Source: Faecalicatena contorta (GTDB taxonomy: Bacteria; Bacillota; Clostridia; Lachnospirales; Lachnospiraceae). Taken from it: DNA of 56,520 bases. The stretch's first letter is position 1; each line of letters opens with the position of its first letter. Below are positions 8,451 to 17,561 of this stretch, piece after piece. The notes beneath the pieces are model-generated. The model was not told where the DNA came from. It did not search any database and saw only the letters and a list, made by a program, of their open reading frames with translations. The position numbers were made by a program, and so were the translations under genes. The stretch is from NCBI RefSeq assembly GCF_021531895.1, contig NZ_JAFBIX010000022.1:1-56520 (forward strand), given 5' to 3'.

Positions 8451-9758
8451 TTATTGTTTCAGATATTGAATGCTGTAAGGAGGTAATTCCAGCTCTCCAT
8501 TCATGGAGAGTTTTCCATGAGTCAGTAATTCGACCGCATCTCCCTGAAGATCCTGATGCCTTGCAGTATAAGGGGTATCTGCTGCATTGATCGCAACCAT
8601 CACTCGTTCAGTATCTGAAGAGCGCTCAAAGATTAGCTGATGATTCTGGATCAAGACATTTCGATAAGTGCCATTGCACAGAGCGTCGCTGTTCTGGCGG
8701 GTACGAATTAATAGTTTCATAAAGTCTGTCAGTTCATTGGGCTTTGGCGCATCGAAACAAGGGCGCAGTGAATAGTCGTTATCCGGCGCTTTTTCTCCGG
8801 GTTCTCCCCATTCACTCCCATAATACAGGCATGGAATCCCCGGCATCCCCAGTAAAAGACCATAGGCCAGAGGAATGTGTTCCTTGTTCGTTAATATACT
8901 TGCAAGTCTCGTGACATCATGATTATCCACAAAAGTCATCAGATGCTTGCCACGATAGATACACCAGGGATCAGCTCCAAATTGACGATGCAGAGAATGT
9001 GCAATCTCAAAAAGGTTCATGGAGTTAAAGCTTGAGAAAATCCCCTTGTAACATTCATAGTTTGTACAGCTGTGAAGCATATCATCATTCACAATCAGAT
9101 TATAGTCTCCGAATAATACTTCTCCGATCAGAGCAAAATCAGGTTTTAATTCCTGAACATAAGAACGGAGCCTGCGCATAAAATTATGATCCAAGCTGTA
9201 AGCAACATCCAGTCTCAGACCATCAATATCGAATTCATCTACCCAGAATCTGACACACTCCAGCAGATATTCTACAACAGACGGATTCTGAAGATTCAGT
9301 TTGACCAGCTCATAATGGCCTTCCCAGCCTTCATACCAGAATCCGTCATCGTAACAGCTGTTTCCGTCAAAGTTGATATGAAACCAGTCTTTGTATGGAG
9401 AATCCCATTTCTTTTCCTGTACGTCCTGAAATGCCCAGAAACCACGTCCTACGTGGTTGAATACGCCATCCAGGACAATCTTGATTCCATGTTCGTGAAG
9501 ACAGTTACAGACTTCGGAAAAATCTTCATTCGTTCCAAGCCGGCAGTCGATCGTTTTGAAATCACGGGTGTCATAACCATGGTTGTCGGATTCAAAGATT
9601 GGATTCAGAAGAATAGAATCAATTCCCAGGTCGTCCAGATAATCCGTCCATTCCATTAATTTGCGGATTCTAGGAACACATTCTCCGTCATTGTGAACAG
9701 GAGCGCCACAGAAACCTATGGGATAGATTTGATAAAAAACACTATTGTAGGTCCACAT
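8451..9758 (-). CDS. GH13 alpha-amylase family glycosidase
   Basis: A 435-residue cytoplasmic (no signal peptide) glycoside hydrolase of family 13, expected to act on maltodextrins or related alpha-glucans. All four GH13 signature regions are visible: DGVFNHVG (I), GLRLDVAYS with the nucleophile Asp (II), LIGEVLFGDY with the acid/base Glu (III) and FVDNHDVTR (IV). The product is shorter than typical amylases. The start MWTYNS at 9758 is chosen because an AAGGAAGAGAGGG site precedes it; ten further in-frame residues upstream (to 9788) overlap that site. It has its own promoter (9841-9869), back to back with the rplM promoter. Confidence 0.9.
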   Translation of the reverse strand: MWTYNSVFYQIYPIGFCGAPVHNDGECVPRIRKLMEWTDYLDDLGIDSILLNPIFESDNHGYDTRDFKTIDCRLGTNEDFSEVCNCLHEHGIKIVLDGVFNHVGRGFWAFQDVQEKKWDSPYKDWFHINFDGNSCYDDGFWYEGWEGHYELVKLNLQNPSVVEYLLECVRFWVDEFDIDGLRLDVAYSLDHNFMRRLRSYVQELKPDFALIGEVLFGDYNLIVNDDMLHSCTNYECYKGIFSSFNSMNLFEIAHSLHRQFGADPWCIYRGKHLMTFVDNHDVTRLASILTNKEHIPLAYGLLLGMPGIPCLYYGSEWGEPGEKAPDNDYSLRPCFDAPKPNELTDFMKLLIRTRQNSDALCNGTYRNVLIQNHQLIFERSSDTERVMVAINAADTPYTARHQDLQGDAVELLTHGKLSMNGELELPPYSIQYLKQ

Positions 9759-9840
9759 TTTATACCCTCTCTTCCTTGAAATAATCATTCAGTTGTAGTA
9801 TCGTAAGAGATGCCTCAAGGCAGAGACACTTACAGCAGTT

Positions 9841-9869
9841 ATTATAGCAAAAATCGGAAGAAAAATCAA
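9841..9869 (-). promoter_or_regulatory. Promoter of the amylase gene
   Basis: On the minus strand: TTGATT (9864-9869), 17-base spacer, TATAAT (9841-9846). The resulting leader of roughly 75 bases includes a TGCC-TCAA-GGCA hairpin. Confidence 0.7.
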
Positions 9870-9878
9870 AGAAAATGG

Positions 9879-9907
9879 TTGACACACGTGGCACCGTATA
9901 ATATAAT
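9879..9907 (+). promoter_or_regulatory. Consensus promoter of the rplM-rpsI operon
   Basis: TTGACA (9879-9884), 17-base spacer, TATAAT (9902-9907): a perfect sigma-A promoter, as expected for ribosomal protein genes. About 95 bases of untranslated leader separate it from rplM. I could not recognise a defined L13 leader structure in it. Confidence 0.85.
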
Positions 9908-10011
9908 AATTCAGTGTGAAAAAACGAGAAACAGCACGAAACCAAAGCCCCGGAGTCTTGCTGATTCTGATATAATTATTACAATGTTAATGATTCATAG
10001 GAGGTAAACCA

Positions 10012-10440
10012 ATGAAAACTTATATGGCTAATCCAGATAAGATTGAAAGAAAATGGTATGTAGTTGACGCTGCGGATTATACATTAGGACGTTTAGCATC
10101 AGAAGTAGCTAAGGTTTTAAGAGGAAAGAATAAACCGGAATTTACACCACATGTTGATACAGGTGATTATGTAATCGTTGTAAATGCTGAGAAAGTAAAA
10201 GTAACAGGTAAGAAGCTGAATCAGAAGATTTATTACAATCACTCTGATTATGTAGGAGGAATGAAAGAGACTACATTAGCTGAGATGATGAACAAGAAAC
10301 CTGAAAAAGTGATCGAACTTGCTGTAAAGGGAATGCTTCCAAAAGGACCTTTAGGAAGATCTATGATTAAGAAACTTCATGTATACGCTGGACCAGAGCA
10401 TGAACAGCAGGCTCAGAAACCAGTAGAACTGAAATTTTAA
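10012..10440 (+). CDS. rplM: 50S ribosomal protein L13
   Basis: A 142-residue large-subunit protein L13, among the early assembly proteins. Recognised by the N-terminal [20 protein letters not shown] stretch (about 8-27), the central [11 protein letters not shown] and the closing [11 protein letters not shown] then [20 protein letters not shown] tail. AGGAGG lies 8 bases before the ATG. The neighbouring rpsI 26 bases downstream gives the standard L13-S9 operon. Codon use is strongly biased toward the translational optimum compared with flanking genes. Confidence 0.98.
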   Translation: MKTYMANPDKIERKWYVVDAADYTLGRLASEVAKVLRGKNKPEFTPHVDTGDYVIVVNAEKVKVTGKKLNQKIYYNHSDYVGGMKETTLAEMMNKKPEKVIELAVKGMLPKGPLGRSMIKKLHVYAGPEHEQQAQKPVELKF

Positions 10441-10466
10441 GGAAAGGTTGAAAGGAGGATATTACA

Positions 10467-10859
10467 GTGGCTAAAGCAAAATTCTACGGAACAGGAAGAA
10501 GAAAAAAATCAATCGCAAGAGTATATTTAGTACCAGGAACAGGTAATATTACTATAAATAAAAGAGATATCGATGAGTATCTTGGACTGGAAACATTAAA
10601 AGTTGTTGTACGTCAGCCATTGGTTGCTACAGAGACATCTGACAAATTCGATGTAATCGTTAACGTAAAAGGCGGCGGATACACAGGACAGGCAGGAGCA
10701 ATCCGCCATGGTATCGCAAGAGCACTTCTTCAGGCAGATCCAGATTACAGACCGGTTCTGAAGAAAGCTGGATACTTAACACGTGATCCACGTATGAAAG
10801 AACGTAAGAAATACGGTCTCAAAGCTGCACGTAGAGCACCGCAGTTCAGCAAACGTTAA
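10467..10859 (+). CDS. rpsI: 30S ribosomal protein S9
   Basis: A 130-residue S9 protein whose C-terminal tail reaches the P-site tRNA. The N-terminus [14 protein letters not shown] and the C-terminus [17 protein letters not shown], ending in the invariant KR, are diagnostic. Translation starts at a GTG (10467) with AAAGGAGGAT at 10451-10460. A terminator follows at about 10,917. It is the second gene of the L13-S9 operon. Confidence 0.98.
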   Translation: MAKAKFYGTGRRKKSIARVYLVPGTGNITINKRDIDEYLGLETLKVVVRQPLVATETSDKFDVIVNVKGGGYTGQAGAIRHGIARALLQADPDYRPVLKKAGYLTRDPRMKERKKYGLKAARRAPQFSKR

Positions 10860-10916
10860 TCATTCGTTCGAGACTACAAATTATATACGACGCAGAACGT
10901 CACAAGACGTTTCACG

Positions 10917-10948
10917 ACCTCTCAGGACATTTGTTCTGGGAGGTTTTT
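10917..10948 (+). terminator. Intrinsic terminator of rplM-rpsI
   Basis: Stem CCTCTCAGGA (10918-10927) with TCTGGGAGG (10935-10943), then TTTTTA. Confidence 0.8.
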
Positions 10949-11030
10949 AGTTTATCAGAAGTGAGAACTGTGGTAGAATGTAATCAGGTTCATATGTAAT
11001 ATTATTTTCATAAGAAAGAGGATAAAAACA

Positions 11031-11534
11031 ATGTTGGCGCCAAGGAAAGTGAAATTTGAAGCTCAGAAAAGAGAAAGGGAAAATCTGGAATTTCGTACAT
11101 TTTTGAAGTGTAATGCGGATGAAAAAGAACTGGATGAGCAGTTTTTTAAATTGCATGACGAGTTGTTTGCACAATATGATTGTAATAGATGTAGAAATTG
11201 CTGCAAGATGTATCATGGAAGTATTCCGGAGGAGGATGTTGAGAAAGATGCGATGTATTTAGGAGTAACCGCTACAGATTTTGCTGAACAATATTTAGGC
11301 GGAAAAGATTCTGAGGGGAATTACAAGACAAAGCATAAACCATGTGATTTTTTGATGGAAGACGGGAGTTGTAAATTGGGAGATTGCAAGCCTGAAAGCT
11401 GCAAAAAATATCCGTATACGAATCAACCAGAACGTCTGTGGAGCTTATATAGTGTGTTGGATACTGTGTCTGTTTGTCCGGTGGCTTTTGAAATCTATGA
11501 AAGACTGAAGAAAGAATATGGGTTCAAAAAATGA
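11031..11534 (+). CDS. YkgJ family cysteine-cluster protein
   Basis: A 167-residue protein with the cysteine cluster of the YkgJ family, predicted to bind zinc or an iron-sulfur centre; its cellular role is not established. Cysteines appear as CNRCRNCCKM (about 46-55) and later HKPCDFL, GSCKLGDCKPESCKKYPY. The N-terminal 45 residues are highly charged. Its stop overlaps the start of the SWIM gene (ATGA at 11531-11534), so the two are translationally coupled. Its ribosome binding site is AAAGAGGAT upstream of 11031. Confidence 0.8.
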   Translation: MLAPRKVKFEAQKRERENLEFRTFLKCNADEKELDEQFFKLHDELFAQYDCNRCRNCCKMYHGSIPEEDVEKDAMYLGVTATDFAEQYLGGKDSEGNYKTKHKPCDFLMEDGSCKLGDCKPESCKKYPYTNQPERLWSLYSVLDTVSVCPVAFEIYERLKKEYGFKK

Positions 11535-12523
11535 AATGGTATACATTATTTAGACAACACATTTTAGACAGAGGGATTGAATATTATGAAGATGGTCATG
11601 GCGTAGATTTTAGCTATTCTGATGACGAAATTATAGCACAGGTAGATGGAGCGGATGTATATGATGTTCAAATTACGTTGGATGAGGAAGACGTAATAGA
11701 TATGTACTGTTCCTGTCCATATGCAGCGGATGGAAGGAATTGCAAACACATGGCGGCGGTTTTGTTTCAGTTTGAGGAAATGCTGGCTGGAAAGGATGCT
11801 GAAATAGAAGATAACGATACAGAAGAAGAGGTTTCATTACAAAGAGAGGACTTTTTCCAAAGGTATCAAAGGGAAAAAGAAGAAGTAATAGAGCTTATTT
11901 CAAAAATACCGGAAGACAAAGTAAGAGAATTGTTGGTCGGCTTTGTTTTGGCAGATGAAGGATTAAAGCATAAATTGCAAATGCAATATGAATTTAAAAT
12001 GAATAGTAAGTTAATGCTGGAACTTCGGACAGAAATAGATCACATTATATATCGACATAGCAGGGGCGGGTATGTGGATTGGTATCATGCCTCTGAATTC
12101 ACATCCGAGTTAAGTTATTTTTTGAATACGAAGGTAATGCTGTTAATTGAAAAGAATTGTTTAAAACAAGCATTTGAGTTGACAAATCTGGTGTTCCATT
12201 GTATTGGAAATATTGATATGGATGATTCGGATGGAGGTTCATCTTTTGTTGCAAATTCCTGCTATGAATGTTGGAAGCAAATTATTGAAAAAAGTGATGA
12301 GATTTATAGAAATGAGATGAAATCATGGTTCGAAACGCATCAGGATGGGTACGTAATTGATATTTATGAAGAATATATGGAAGAAATCTTGTTTGAATTT
12401 TTTGCAACAGAAGAAAAGATAACAGAAGAGATTAAAAACCTGGATAATTTCATAAATAAACGTTCGGGATCCGATTGCGGAAAAATATATTCGGTTCACT
12501 ACGATACGAAAATCCGATATTAA
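11531..12523 (+). pseudogene. SWIM zinc finger protein, N-terminal part (frameshifted)
   Basis: A 330-residue open frame with a SWIM zinc finger near its N-terminus: C60, C62, C71 and H73 in MYCSCPYAADGRNCKHMA. SWIM fingers bind nucleic acid or protein partners, and bacterial members often sit in SNF2 helicases or in stand-alone proteins of unknown role like this one. The family members I know continue for another 200-250 residues. Here the frame ends after DNFINKRSGSDCGK, and the expected continuation, LRYENPILKRIEYMKKLNY, resumes one frame earlier at 12475. A one-base deletion near 12,450-12,490 explains this. I treat it as the first part of a broken gene, although the product could still fold. 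The first codons overlap the YkgJ gene. Confidence 0.65.
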
Positions 12524-12537
12524 AAAGGATAGAATAT

Positions 12538-13251
12538 ATGAAAAAATTGAACTATACTGCTGAGCAAATCGAGGAGTATAAACAAGCAAACCGCAGGTTT
12601 TTTGTGATTCGAGAATTGGAAATCTCAGAGGCAATCAAGAATAATGATTATGATACAGCTATAAAGGTGTTGTTAGAAAGCAAAGAACTTGATGCTGGTA
12701 ATACCGAGCAGTTGGAAAAATATTGCGAGCAATTAATAGAAATATACGATAAATTAGGGAAAACAGAGGAATATATTGAGGAACTTATACGGTATGTTAC
12801 ATCTTTTTGGCAATATGATTTAACCTATGTTAAGATGTTGAAAGCATGTATTGTGAACCCGGATCAATGGAGTCAGATGGTTGATGATATCGTGATGAAA
12901 AGCCGTTATGAAGATTTTGTATGTCAGTTACTCTATGAAGAAAAACGATATGATGAGTTGATGAGTAAGATTGAAGAGAGTTCCAATAAAGTTAGTCTTC
13001 TGGATTCATATGATAAAATTTTGCGCAAAATAATGCCGGAACGAGTAATAAAAATATATTCTGCTTATTTAAAACAGGCGGCTGAAATGGCGAATGAAAG
13101 GAAAAAATATAAATATCTCATGCCATATCTTAAGAAGATATCTAAATGTGATGGAGGAAAAACTGTAGCAGAAGATATTGCGGCTACATGGAGACGAGAA
13201 TACAAACGTAGAACTGCAATGATGGATGAACTTCGAAAGGCAGGTTTTTAA
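12538..13251 (+). pseudogene. C-terminal part of the SWIM protein (or reinitiated ORF)
   Basis: This 237-residue all-helical segment (MKKLNYTAEQIEEYKQ onward) has a tetratricopeptide-like repeat character: NDYDTAIKVLLESKE, then the DKLGKTEEYIEELIRYV segment. It matches the usual C-terminal region of SWIM-finger proteins. Open frame extends back to 12475, overlapping the upstream fragment by 49 bases in another frame. The ATG at 12538 has AAGGA 8 bases upstream, so separate translation is possible. Whether the pair is a pseudogene, a true two-gene arrangement or a sequencing error cannot be decided here. Confidence 0.55.
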
Positions 13252-13332
13252 ATTGCTTAAAAATAAAAGAATTGTTTTGCAAAATCCCCTGGTGTGGTAA
13301 TATATATAAGATTGGCTACGGAGGTGTTAGAT

Positions 13333-13473
13333 ATGCCAGAAATTTCTTTGTTTTATGAGATTCGTGTTACAATGTATTATGAAGATCATAATCCACCACA
13401 CTTTCACGCAGAATATAATGGAAATCAAAGATGGACTTCCATTGAATCGAATCAATTCTTTGGTTTAATATGA
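13333..13473 (+). pseudogene. Truncated DUF4160 gene
   Basis: A 46-codon frame starting MPEISLFYEIRVTMYYED and continuing HNPPHFHAEY. This is the N-terminal half of DUF4160, a short (about 80-residue) family normally encoded just before a DUF2442 gene as a putative toxin-antitoxin-like pair. After the HFHAEYNGN segment the sequence diverges (QRWTSIESNQFFGLI) and stops, so roughly half the domain is missing. It has a plausible ribosome binding site (GGAGG at 13320-13324) and lies directly upstream of the intact DUF2442 gene. Confidence 0.7.
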
Positions 13474-13485
13474 GAGGGGATGAAT

Positions 13486-13761
13486 ATGTTTCCAAAAGTA
13501 GTGCAGGTAATCCCATATAGGGACTATAAAGTAGATGTATATTTCGAGGATGGAAAAATAGTTTGTTATGATGCAAGTCATCTCTTAGAAAAAAAGGTTT
13601 TTGAACGATTAAAGGATATTGATTTTTTTATGAATGCATGCACAATATTAAATGATTCATTGACTTGGGATGTCACTGGAACCAGAGATGAAAGCAAATG
13701 CTTAGATTTGGATCCGGATATGCTATATGAATTAGAAAATGTAAAGGAAAAAATTGCTTAA
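13486..13761 (+). CDS. DUF2442 domain protein
   Basis: A 91-residue small protein of the DUF2442 family, recognisable by the YKVDVYFEDGKIVCYDASHLL opening (quote split: YKVDVYFEDG, KIVCYDASHL) and the DVTGTRDESKCLDLDPDMLYE ending (DVTGTRDESK, LDLDPDMLYE). DUF2442 partners DUF4160 in a putative toxin-antitoxin-like module; the biochemical activity is not established. The ATG at 13486 is chosen since GAGGGG (13474-13479) leaves 6 bases of spacing; the ATG at 13480 is too close. The DUF4160 partner just upstream is truncated, so this member may be an orphan. Confidence 0.75.
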   Translation: MFPKVVQVIPYRDYKVDVYFEDGKIVCYDASHLLEKKVFERLKDIDFFMNACTILNDSLTWDVTGTRDESKCLDLDPDMLYELENVKEKIA

Positions 13762-13788
13762 ATATTTGTCCGAATACTTTTTCAAAAA

Positions 13789-13814
13789 GCCAGATACCAT
13801 CGCTGATATCTGGC
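13789..13814. terminator. Hairpin after DUF2442
   Basis: Perfect arms GCCAGATA (13789-13796) and TATCTGGC (13807-13814). The T run is on the minus-strand side (CTTTTTG), so it would stop leftward rather than rightward transcription. As a rightward terminator it is weak. Confidence 0.45.
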
Positions 13815-13953
13815 CATGAAGAGAAGTGCTAAGTTGTGATAAGCTGCTGTGGGTTAGTAGCAAGTATGCAGCACACATATGTTTAAACAGAACGAAGGAG
13901 AAAGCTTTCGAAAAGATCGCACAAAAACAATTGAAATAGAGAGAGGTAATCAT

Positions 13954-15744
13954 ATGGCGAAGCAAACAAGAGGAGTCTGTAAATTTTGTGGCAAAGAGTA
14001 TACGAGAGGTGGAATGCTCAGGCATTTGCCGACGTGTAAGGCCCGAGAGAAAAGAATGGAACAGGAGAATGGCAAACCAAGATGTGGATGGTTTGAATTA
14101 GTAATCTCAGATAAATATGATTCTGCATACTGGTTAATTGTAGAGATAAGGGAAACAGCAACATTAAAAGACTTAGATGCATTTATTCGTGATATCTGGG
14201 TAGAATGTTGTGGACATCTTAGTGCGTTTGAGATTCAGGGAATAAGATATGAGTCTTGCCCAGATACAGATAGCTTTTGGGGATCGCCTGCAAAGAGTAT
14301 GAATTATAAAATGAAAGACGTACTTATTGTTGGTGATTCAATAAATTATGAATATGATTTTGGCTCTACAACAGAATTGGTGATCCATGTGCATGATTAT
14401 TATGTGGCAGCTAGAAAATCAGAAAAGATCACCTTGTTATCGCGGAATAATCCACTTCAGATTCTTTGTAGTCAATGTGGAAGTAATGTGGCACAGTGGG
14501 TGGACCCTGAAGGAGTGTATGAAGGTAATCCGTTTTGGTGTAATGAATGTCTGGACGAAGCTGATATAGGAGAAGATACCTTCTTCTTACCAGTATGTAA
14601 TTCACCGCGAATGGGTGTCTGTGGGTATGAAGGAAGTAACCGTTATCCAGATCAATTTGTGCCAGATGGTAGCATGGATGAAGAAGAGAAAAACTTTGAA
14701 GATTCTGGAGATTTTGTGCCATATGAAGAGGGCAGGAAAGAAGCAACAATCATACAATGGAAAGAATTATATGAAACGGCAACGAGAATTCAAAAACTAG
14801 AACCCTGGAAAAAATTCTGGGATATGGATATCATTGGAATCAGAAATGGTGCTGAAGAAGATACTACATTTTTCAGCATCCTTGGCCGTGGTGGTGATTG
14901 TTATGGAATTGTGGTGTATGAAGGGTATGAAGGACTCAATGATTTTATGATGCTTACGATGCAGGAACAGTTGAACCTTCCGGTTGATTATGTGATGTTT
15001 TCGCAGAGAAATCTGACGTGCTATTGGGGGAACAGAGATGAGCTGTCGAATGAGCAGAGAAAGATTATAAAAGAACTGGGGTATAAATATAGAGGGAAAA
15101 ATCAGTGGCTGTATTTTCTGTCTTTTGAACCTGGATATTTCCCATATAATTTCAATCAGGATGAAGTGCTTCGAATGACAGAATATCTGCAAGATCTGGA
15201 AGTTGCTTTAGAACAATATGAAAAACAGAAGATGTCTGTAGATTTTGAAAAAGGTAATATGCTTTCTTTGGAGTTTGAAGCGGATAAAAAGACTTGGGAG
15301 CTTAGTGCAAAACCTCTTCCGTTTGTGTCATTCCAATTTCGGAATCTGATCATAACAGATGAAGAGCTGCTTGCTGATTTATCCCGGGCACCAAAGTGTA
15401 AGATGATATTAGAGATAGATGTTTCTATACCAGGATTTCGAATCAATGATGTAGAATATGGCCGACCGGCGAATCCAGCGATGTACATGATTGCAGATGC
15501 CTCGTCGGGAATGATGCTAAGATGTGAACTACAGGAACCGAAAGAAGATGCGGTTGCGTCTATAGCAGAAGAAATCGTTGGATTTATTTTACAATGCGGT
15601 GCGCCTGATGAAATTCGGGTATCCAACATATTGGTAGAGGCCGGTCTTGAACAGATTTGTGATGTATGTGGAATTAAACTTCGCAGAGTTAAGCGGTTAA
15701 AGGCATTAGATGAATTCAAAAAAGGGATGAAAGATTTTCTGTAG
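13954..15744 (+). CDS. pRiA4b ORF-3-like domain protein with N-terminal zinc finger
   Basis: A 596-residue multidomain protein. Residues 1-30 hold a Cys/His finger (CKFCGKEYTRGGMLRHLPTC). About 35-160 resembles the plasmid pRiA4b ORF-3 family (FELVISDKYDSAYWLIVEI, LDAFIRDIWVECCGHLSAF, YEYDFGSTTELVIHV). A second zinc ribbon follows at about 165-200 (CSQCG, FWCNECL). The remainder (about 260-590) resembles DUF6930/DUF7309-type regions, with repeated WYL-free alpha/beta segments. Function is unknown; pRiA4b ORF-3 proteins are common beside mobile elements and SWIM proteins. The start ATG at 13954 has GAGAGG 7 bases upstream; in-frame codons back to 13879 lack a ribosome site. Confidence 0.75.
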   Translation: MAKQTRGVCKFCGKEYTRGGMLRHLPTCKAREKRMEQENGKPRCGWFELVISDKYDSAYWLIVEIRETATLKDLDAFIRDIWVECCGHLSAFEIQGIRYESCPDTDSFWGSPAKSMNYKMKDVLIVGDSINYEYDFGSTTELVIHVHDYYVAARKSEKITLLSRNNPLQILCSQCGSNVAQWVDPEGVYEGNPFWCNECLDEADIGEDTFFLPVCNSPRMGVCGYEGSNRYPDQFVPDGSMDEEEKNFEDSGDFVPYEEGRKEATIIQWKELYETATRIQKLEPWKKFWDMDIIGIRNGAEEDTTFFSILGRGGDCYGIVVYEGYEGLNDFMMLTMQEQLNLPVDYVMFSQRNLTCYWGNRDELSNEQRKIIKELGYKYRGKNQWLYFLSFEPGYFPYNFNQDEVLRMTEYLQDLEVALEQYEKQKMSVDFEKGNMLSLEFEADKKTWELSAKPLPFVSFQFRNLIITDEELLADLSRAPKCKMILEIDVSIPGFRINDVEYGRPANPAMYMIADASSGMMLRCELQEPKEDAVASIAEEIVGFILQCGAPDEIRVSNILVEAGLEQICDVCGIKLRRVKRLKALDEFKKGMKDFL

Positions 15745-15899
15745 TGTATGGATAATAAATTAGTTGGAGATTTCTATATGTTAAAAAGAAAAATTGTGTT
15801 AAAATCTATTTAAGCGGAAATATAGTATCAGGTAATTGATATTACGGCTCAAATCTAAGATTCTCATAATTGAGAAGGAAATTAAAGGAGGGAAATGAT

Positions 15900-16127
15900 A
15901 TGCCACATATCAACGTAAAATTATATGCCGGAAAAAGTGAAGAGATGAAGGAAAAGCTTGCAAAGGCAGTAAGAAAAGCTCTGGCTGAGGAGTCCGGAGT
16001 CTGGAAAGAAAGCGATATCTCGGTATCTATGGAAGAATATTCACCAGAAGAGTTTGAAGCAGCAACAAAAGCAAGTTTTCAGAAAGAACAACTTGTATTT
16101 GATTCAGACTATATTAATTTTAAATAA
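15900..16127 (+). CDS. Tautomerase family protein (4-oxalocrotonate tautomerase-like)
   Basis: A 75-residue small protein beginning MPHINVKLYAGKSEEMKEKL. The proline exposed after Met removal is the catalytic base of 4-oxalocrotonate tautomerase-like enzymes, and the KLYxGKSEEqK pattern is typical. These enzymes isomerise enol/keto acids; the substrate here is unknown. The ATG at 15900 is decided by AAAGGAGGG (15884-15892) and by the need for Pro2; upstream in-frame codons are not used. It is flanked by a strong terminator. Confidence 0.8.
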   Translation: MPHINVKLYAGKSEEMKEKLAKAVRKALAEESGVWKESDISVSMEEYSPEEFEAATKASFQKEQLVFDSDYINFK

Positions 16128-16130
16128 TAG

Positions 16131-16166
16131 CACAGCCTCCCGGTGATTATCTGGGAGGCTGTTTTA
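16131..16166 (+). terminator. Intrinsic terminator after the tautomerase gene
   Basis: Perfect ten-base arms ACAGCCTCCC (16132-16141) and GGGAGGCTGT (16153-16162), then TTTTA. Confidence 0.8.
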
Positions 16167-16181
16167 GAATATGTTTATAGA

Positions 16182-17561
16182 TTATTTTAAGAAAATATGG
16201 ATTAATTTGTTGTTGAGTTTTTTATATGGCTGATATCGCATCGGAAGATCCAGCCATGTTTTTTTGTCTATGATACTCTTGTAATGGGAGAAGGTATCAA
16301 AACCGTCTTTGCCATGATAAGAGCCCATGCCGCTTTCTCCAAATCCGCCGAATCCCATTTCGCTGGTAGCCAGGTGGATGATGGTATCATTGATACAGCC
16401 TCCACCGAATCCACAGCGGGAAGTGATTTTTTTCGCTACGTACGAATTATTTGTGAAAATGTATAATGCCAATGGATGTGGCATTGCATTGATGTTACGG
16501 ATGGCTTCATCTAGAGAATCATAGGTCAGAATCGGCATGATCGGACCGAAGATCTCTTCCTGCATTACGACATCGCCAAAGGTGACATTGTCCATTACTG
16601 TAGGCTCAATACGTAAAGTGGCACGGTCAAAGTTCCCGCCGTGTACAATCTTGGCAGAATCCATAAGTCCAAGAATCCGGTCGAAATGCTTTTCGTTGAT
16701 AATCTTTCCATAATTTTCTCTGTTTAATGGCTGTTTACCGAACTGCTTTTGAATCTGTTTCTTGATTTCTTTGACCAGACGGTCTTTGACCGAGCGTTCG
16801 CAGTAAATATAATCAGGAGCAACACAAGTCTGGCCGCAATTCAGATATTTACCGAAGACAATTCTCTTTGCTGCAAGCTTCAGGTTGGCATCTTTATCTA
16901 CGATACAAGGACTTTTGCCGCCTAACTCCAGAGTGACCGGCGTTAGATGAGCAGAAGCCTGCCACATGACTTCTTTACCGACTGCCTGGCTTCCGGTAAA
17001 GAAGATATAGTCGAAATGTTCGCTTAACAGGCAGGTATTCTCAGCCCGCCCGCCCGTTACGACAGCAACATATTTTGAATCAAAACATTCCTGGATCATT
17101 GCCTGGATGATTTCACTGGTGTGAGGAGAATAAGCACTTGGTTTCAGTACTGCAGTGTTACCGGCAGCGATAGCATCGACCAGTGGATCGATAGTCAAAA
17201 GGAATGGATAGTTCCATGGGCTCATGATCAGAACTACGCCATAGGGAGATGGCTTTTTATAGCTCCTGGAGTGGAACTGAGCGAGAGGAGTATGCACCGC
17301 CTTTTCTCTGGCAAATGAATGAATATGCTTCAGCATATAGCTGATTTCGCTTAACACAAGTCCGGTTTCGCACATATAGCTTTCAAATGCACTTTTTCCA
17401 AGATCTTTTTTGATTGCTTCGTTGATGTCTGCTTCGTGTTTTAGAATACAGGCCTTTAATTTTTTCAATGCCAGGATGCGGGCGTCAATACTGAGAGTTG
17501 CGCCGGTATAATAATAGGTGCGTTGCTCCTGGACGATTTTTTTAATCTCAGTTTCTGTCAT
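16182..17561 (-). CDS. Aldehyde dehydrogenase
   Basis: A 459-residue NAD(P)-dependent aldehyde dehydrogenase of the ALDH superfamily that oxidises aldehydes to acids (or works in reverse metabolism). The coenzyme and active-site landmarks are seen: MSPWNYPF, the GNTAVLKPS loop, FTGSQAVGKEV, the ELGGKSP catalytic Glu and the nucleophile Cys in NCGQTCVAPDY. A hydrophobic, basic C-terminus (PYKKLNNKLIHIFLK) resembles the membrane-associated fatty-aldehyde type. Its start overlaps the 3' end of the alcohol dehydrogenase by 14 bases, so the two form a coupled alcohol-to-acid pathway under the MarR regulator. Confidence 0.92.
   Translation of the reverse strand: MTETEIKKIVQEQRTYYYTGATLSIDARILALKKLKACILKHEADINEAIKKDLGKSAFESYMCETGLVLSEISYMLKHIHSFAREKAVHTPLAQFHSRSYKKPSPYGVVLIMSPWNYPFLLTIDPLVDAIAAGNTAVLKPSAYSPHTSEIIQAMIQECFDSKYVAVVTGGRAENTCLLSEHFDYIFFTGSQAVGKEVMWQASAHLTPVTLELGGKSPCIVDKDANLKLAAKRIVFGKYLNCGQTCVAPDYIYCERSVKDRLVKEIKKQIQKQFGKQPLNRENYGKIINEKHFDRILGLMDSAKIVHGGNFDRATLRIEPTVMDNVTFGDVVMQEEIFGPIMPILTYDSLDEAIRNINAMPHPLALYIFTNNSYVAKKITSRCGFGGGCINDTIIHLATSEMGFGGFGESGMGSYHGKDGFDTFSHYKSIIDKKTWLDLPMRYQPYKKLNNKLIHIFLK

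Noticed and set aside
9810-10007. A 65-codon plus-strand frame between amylase and rplM
   Set aside because: It overlays both divergent promoters and the rplM leader, has no ribosome site and no protein-like composition.
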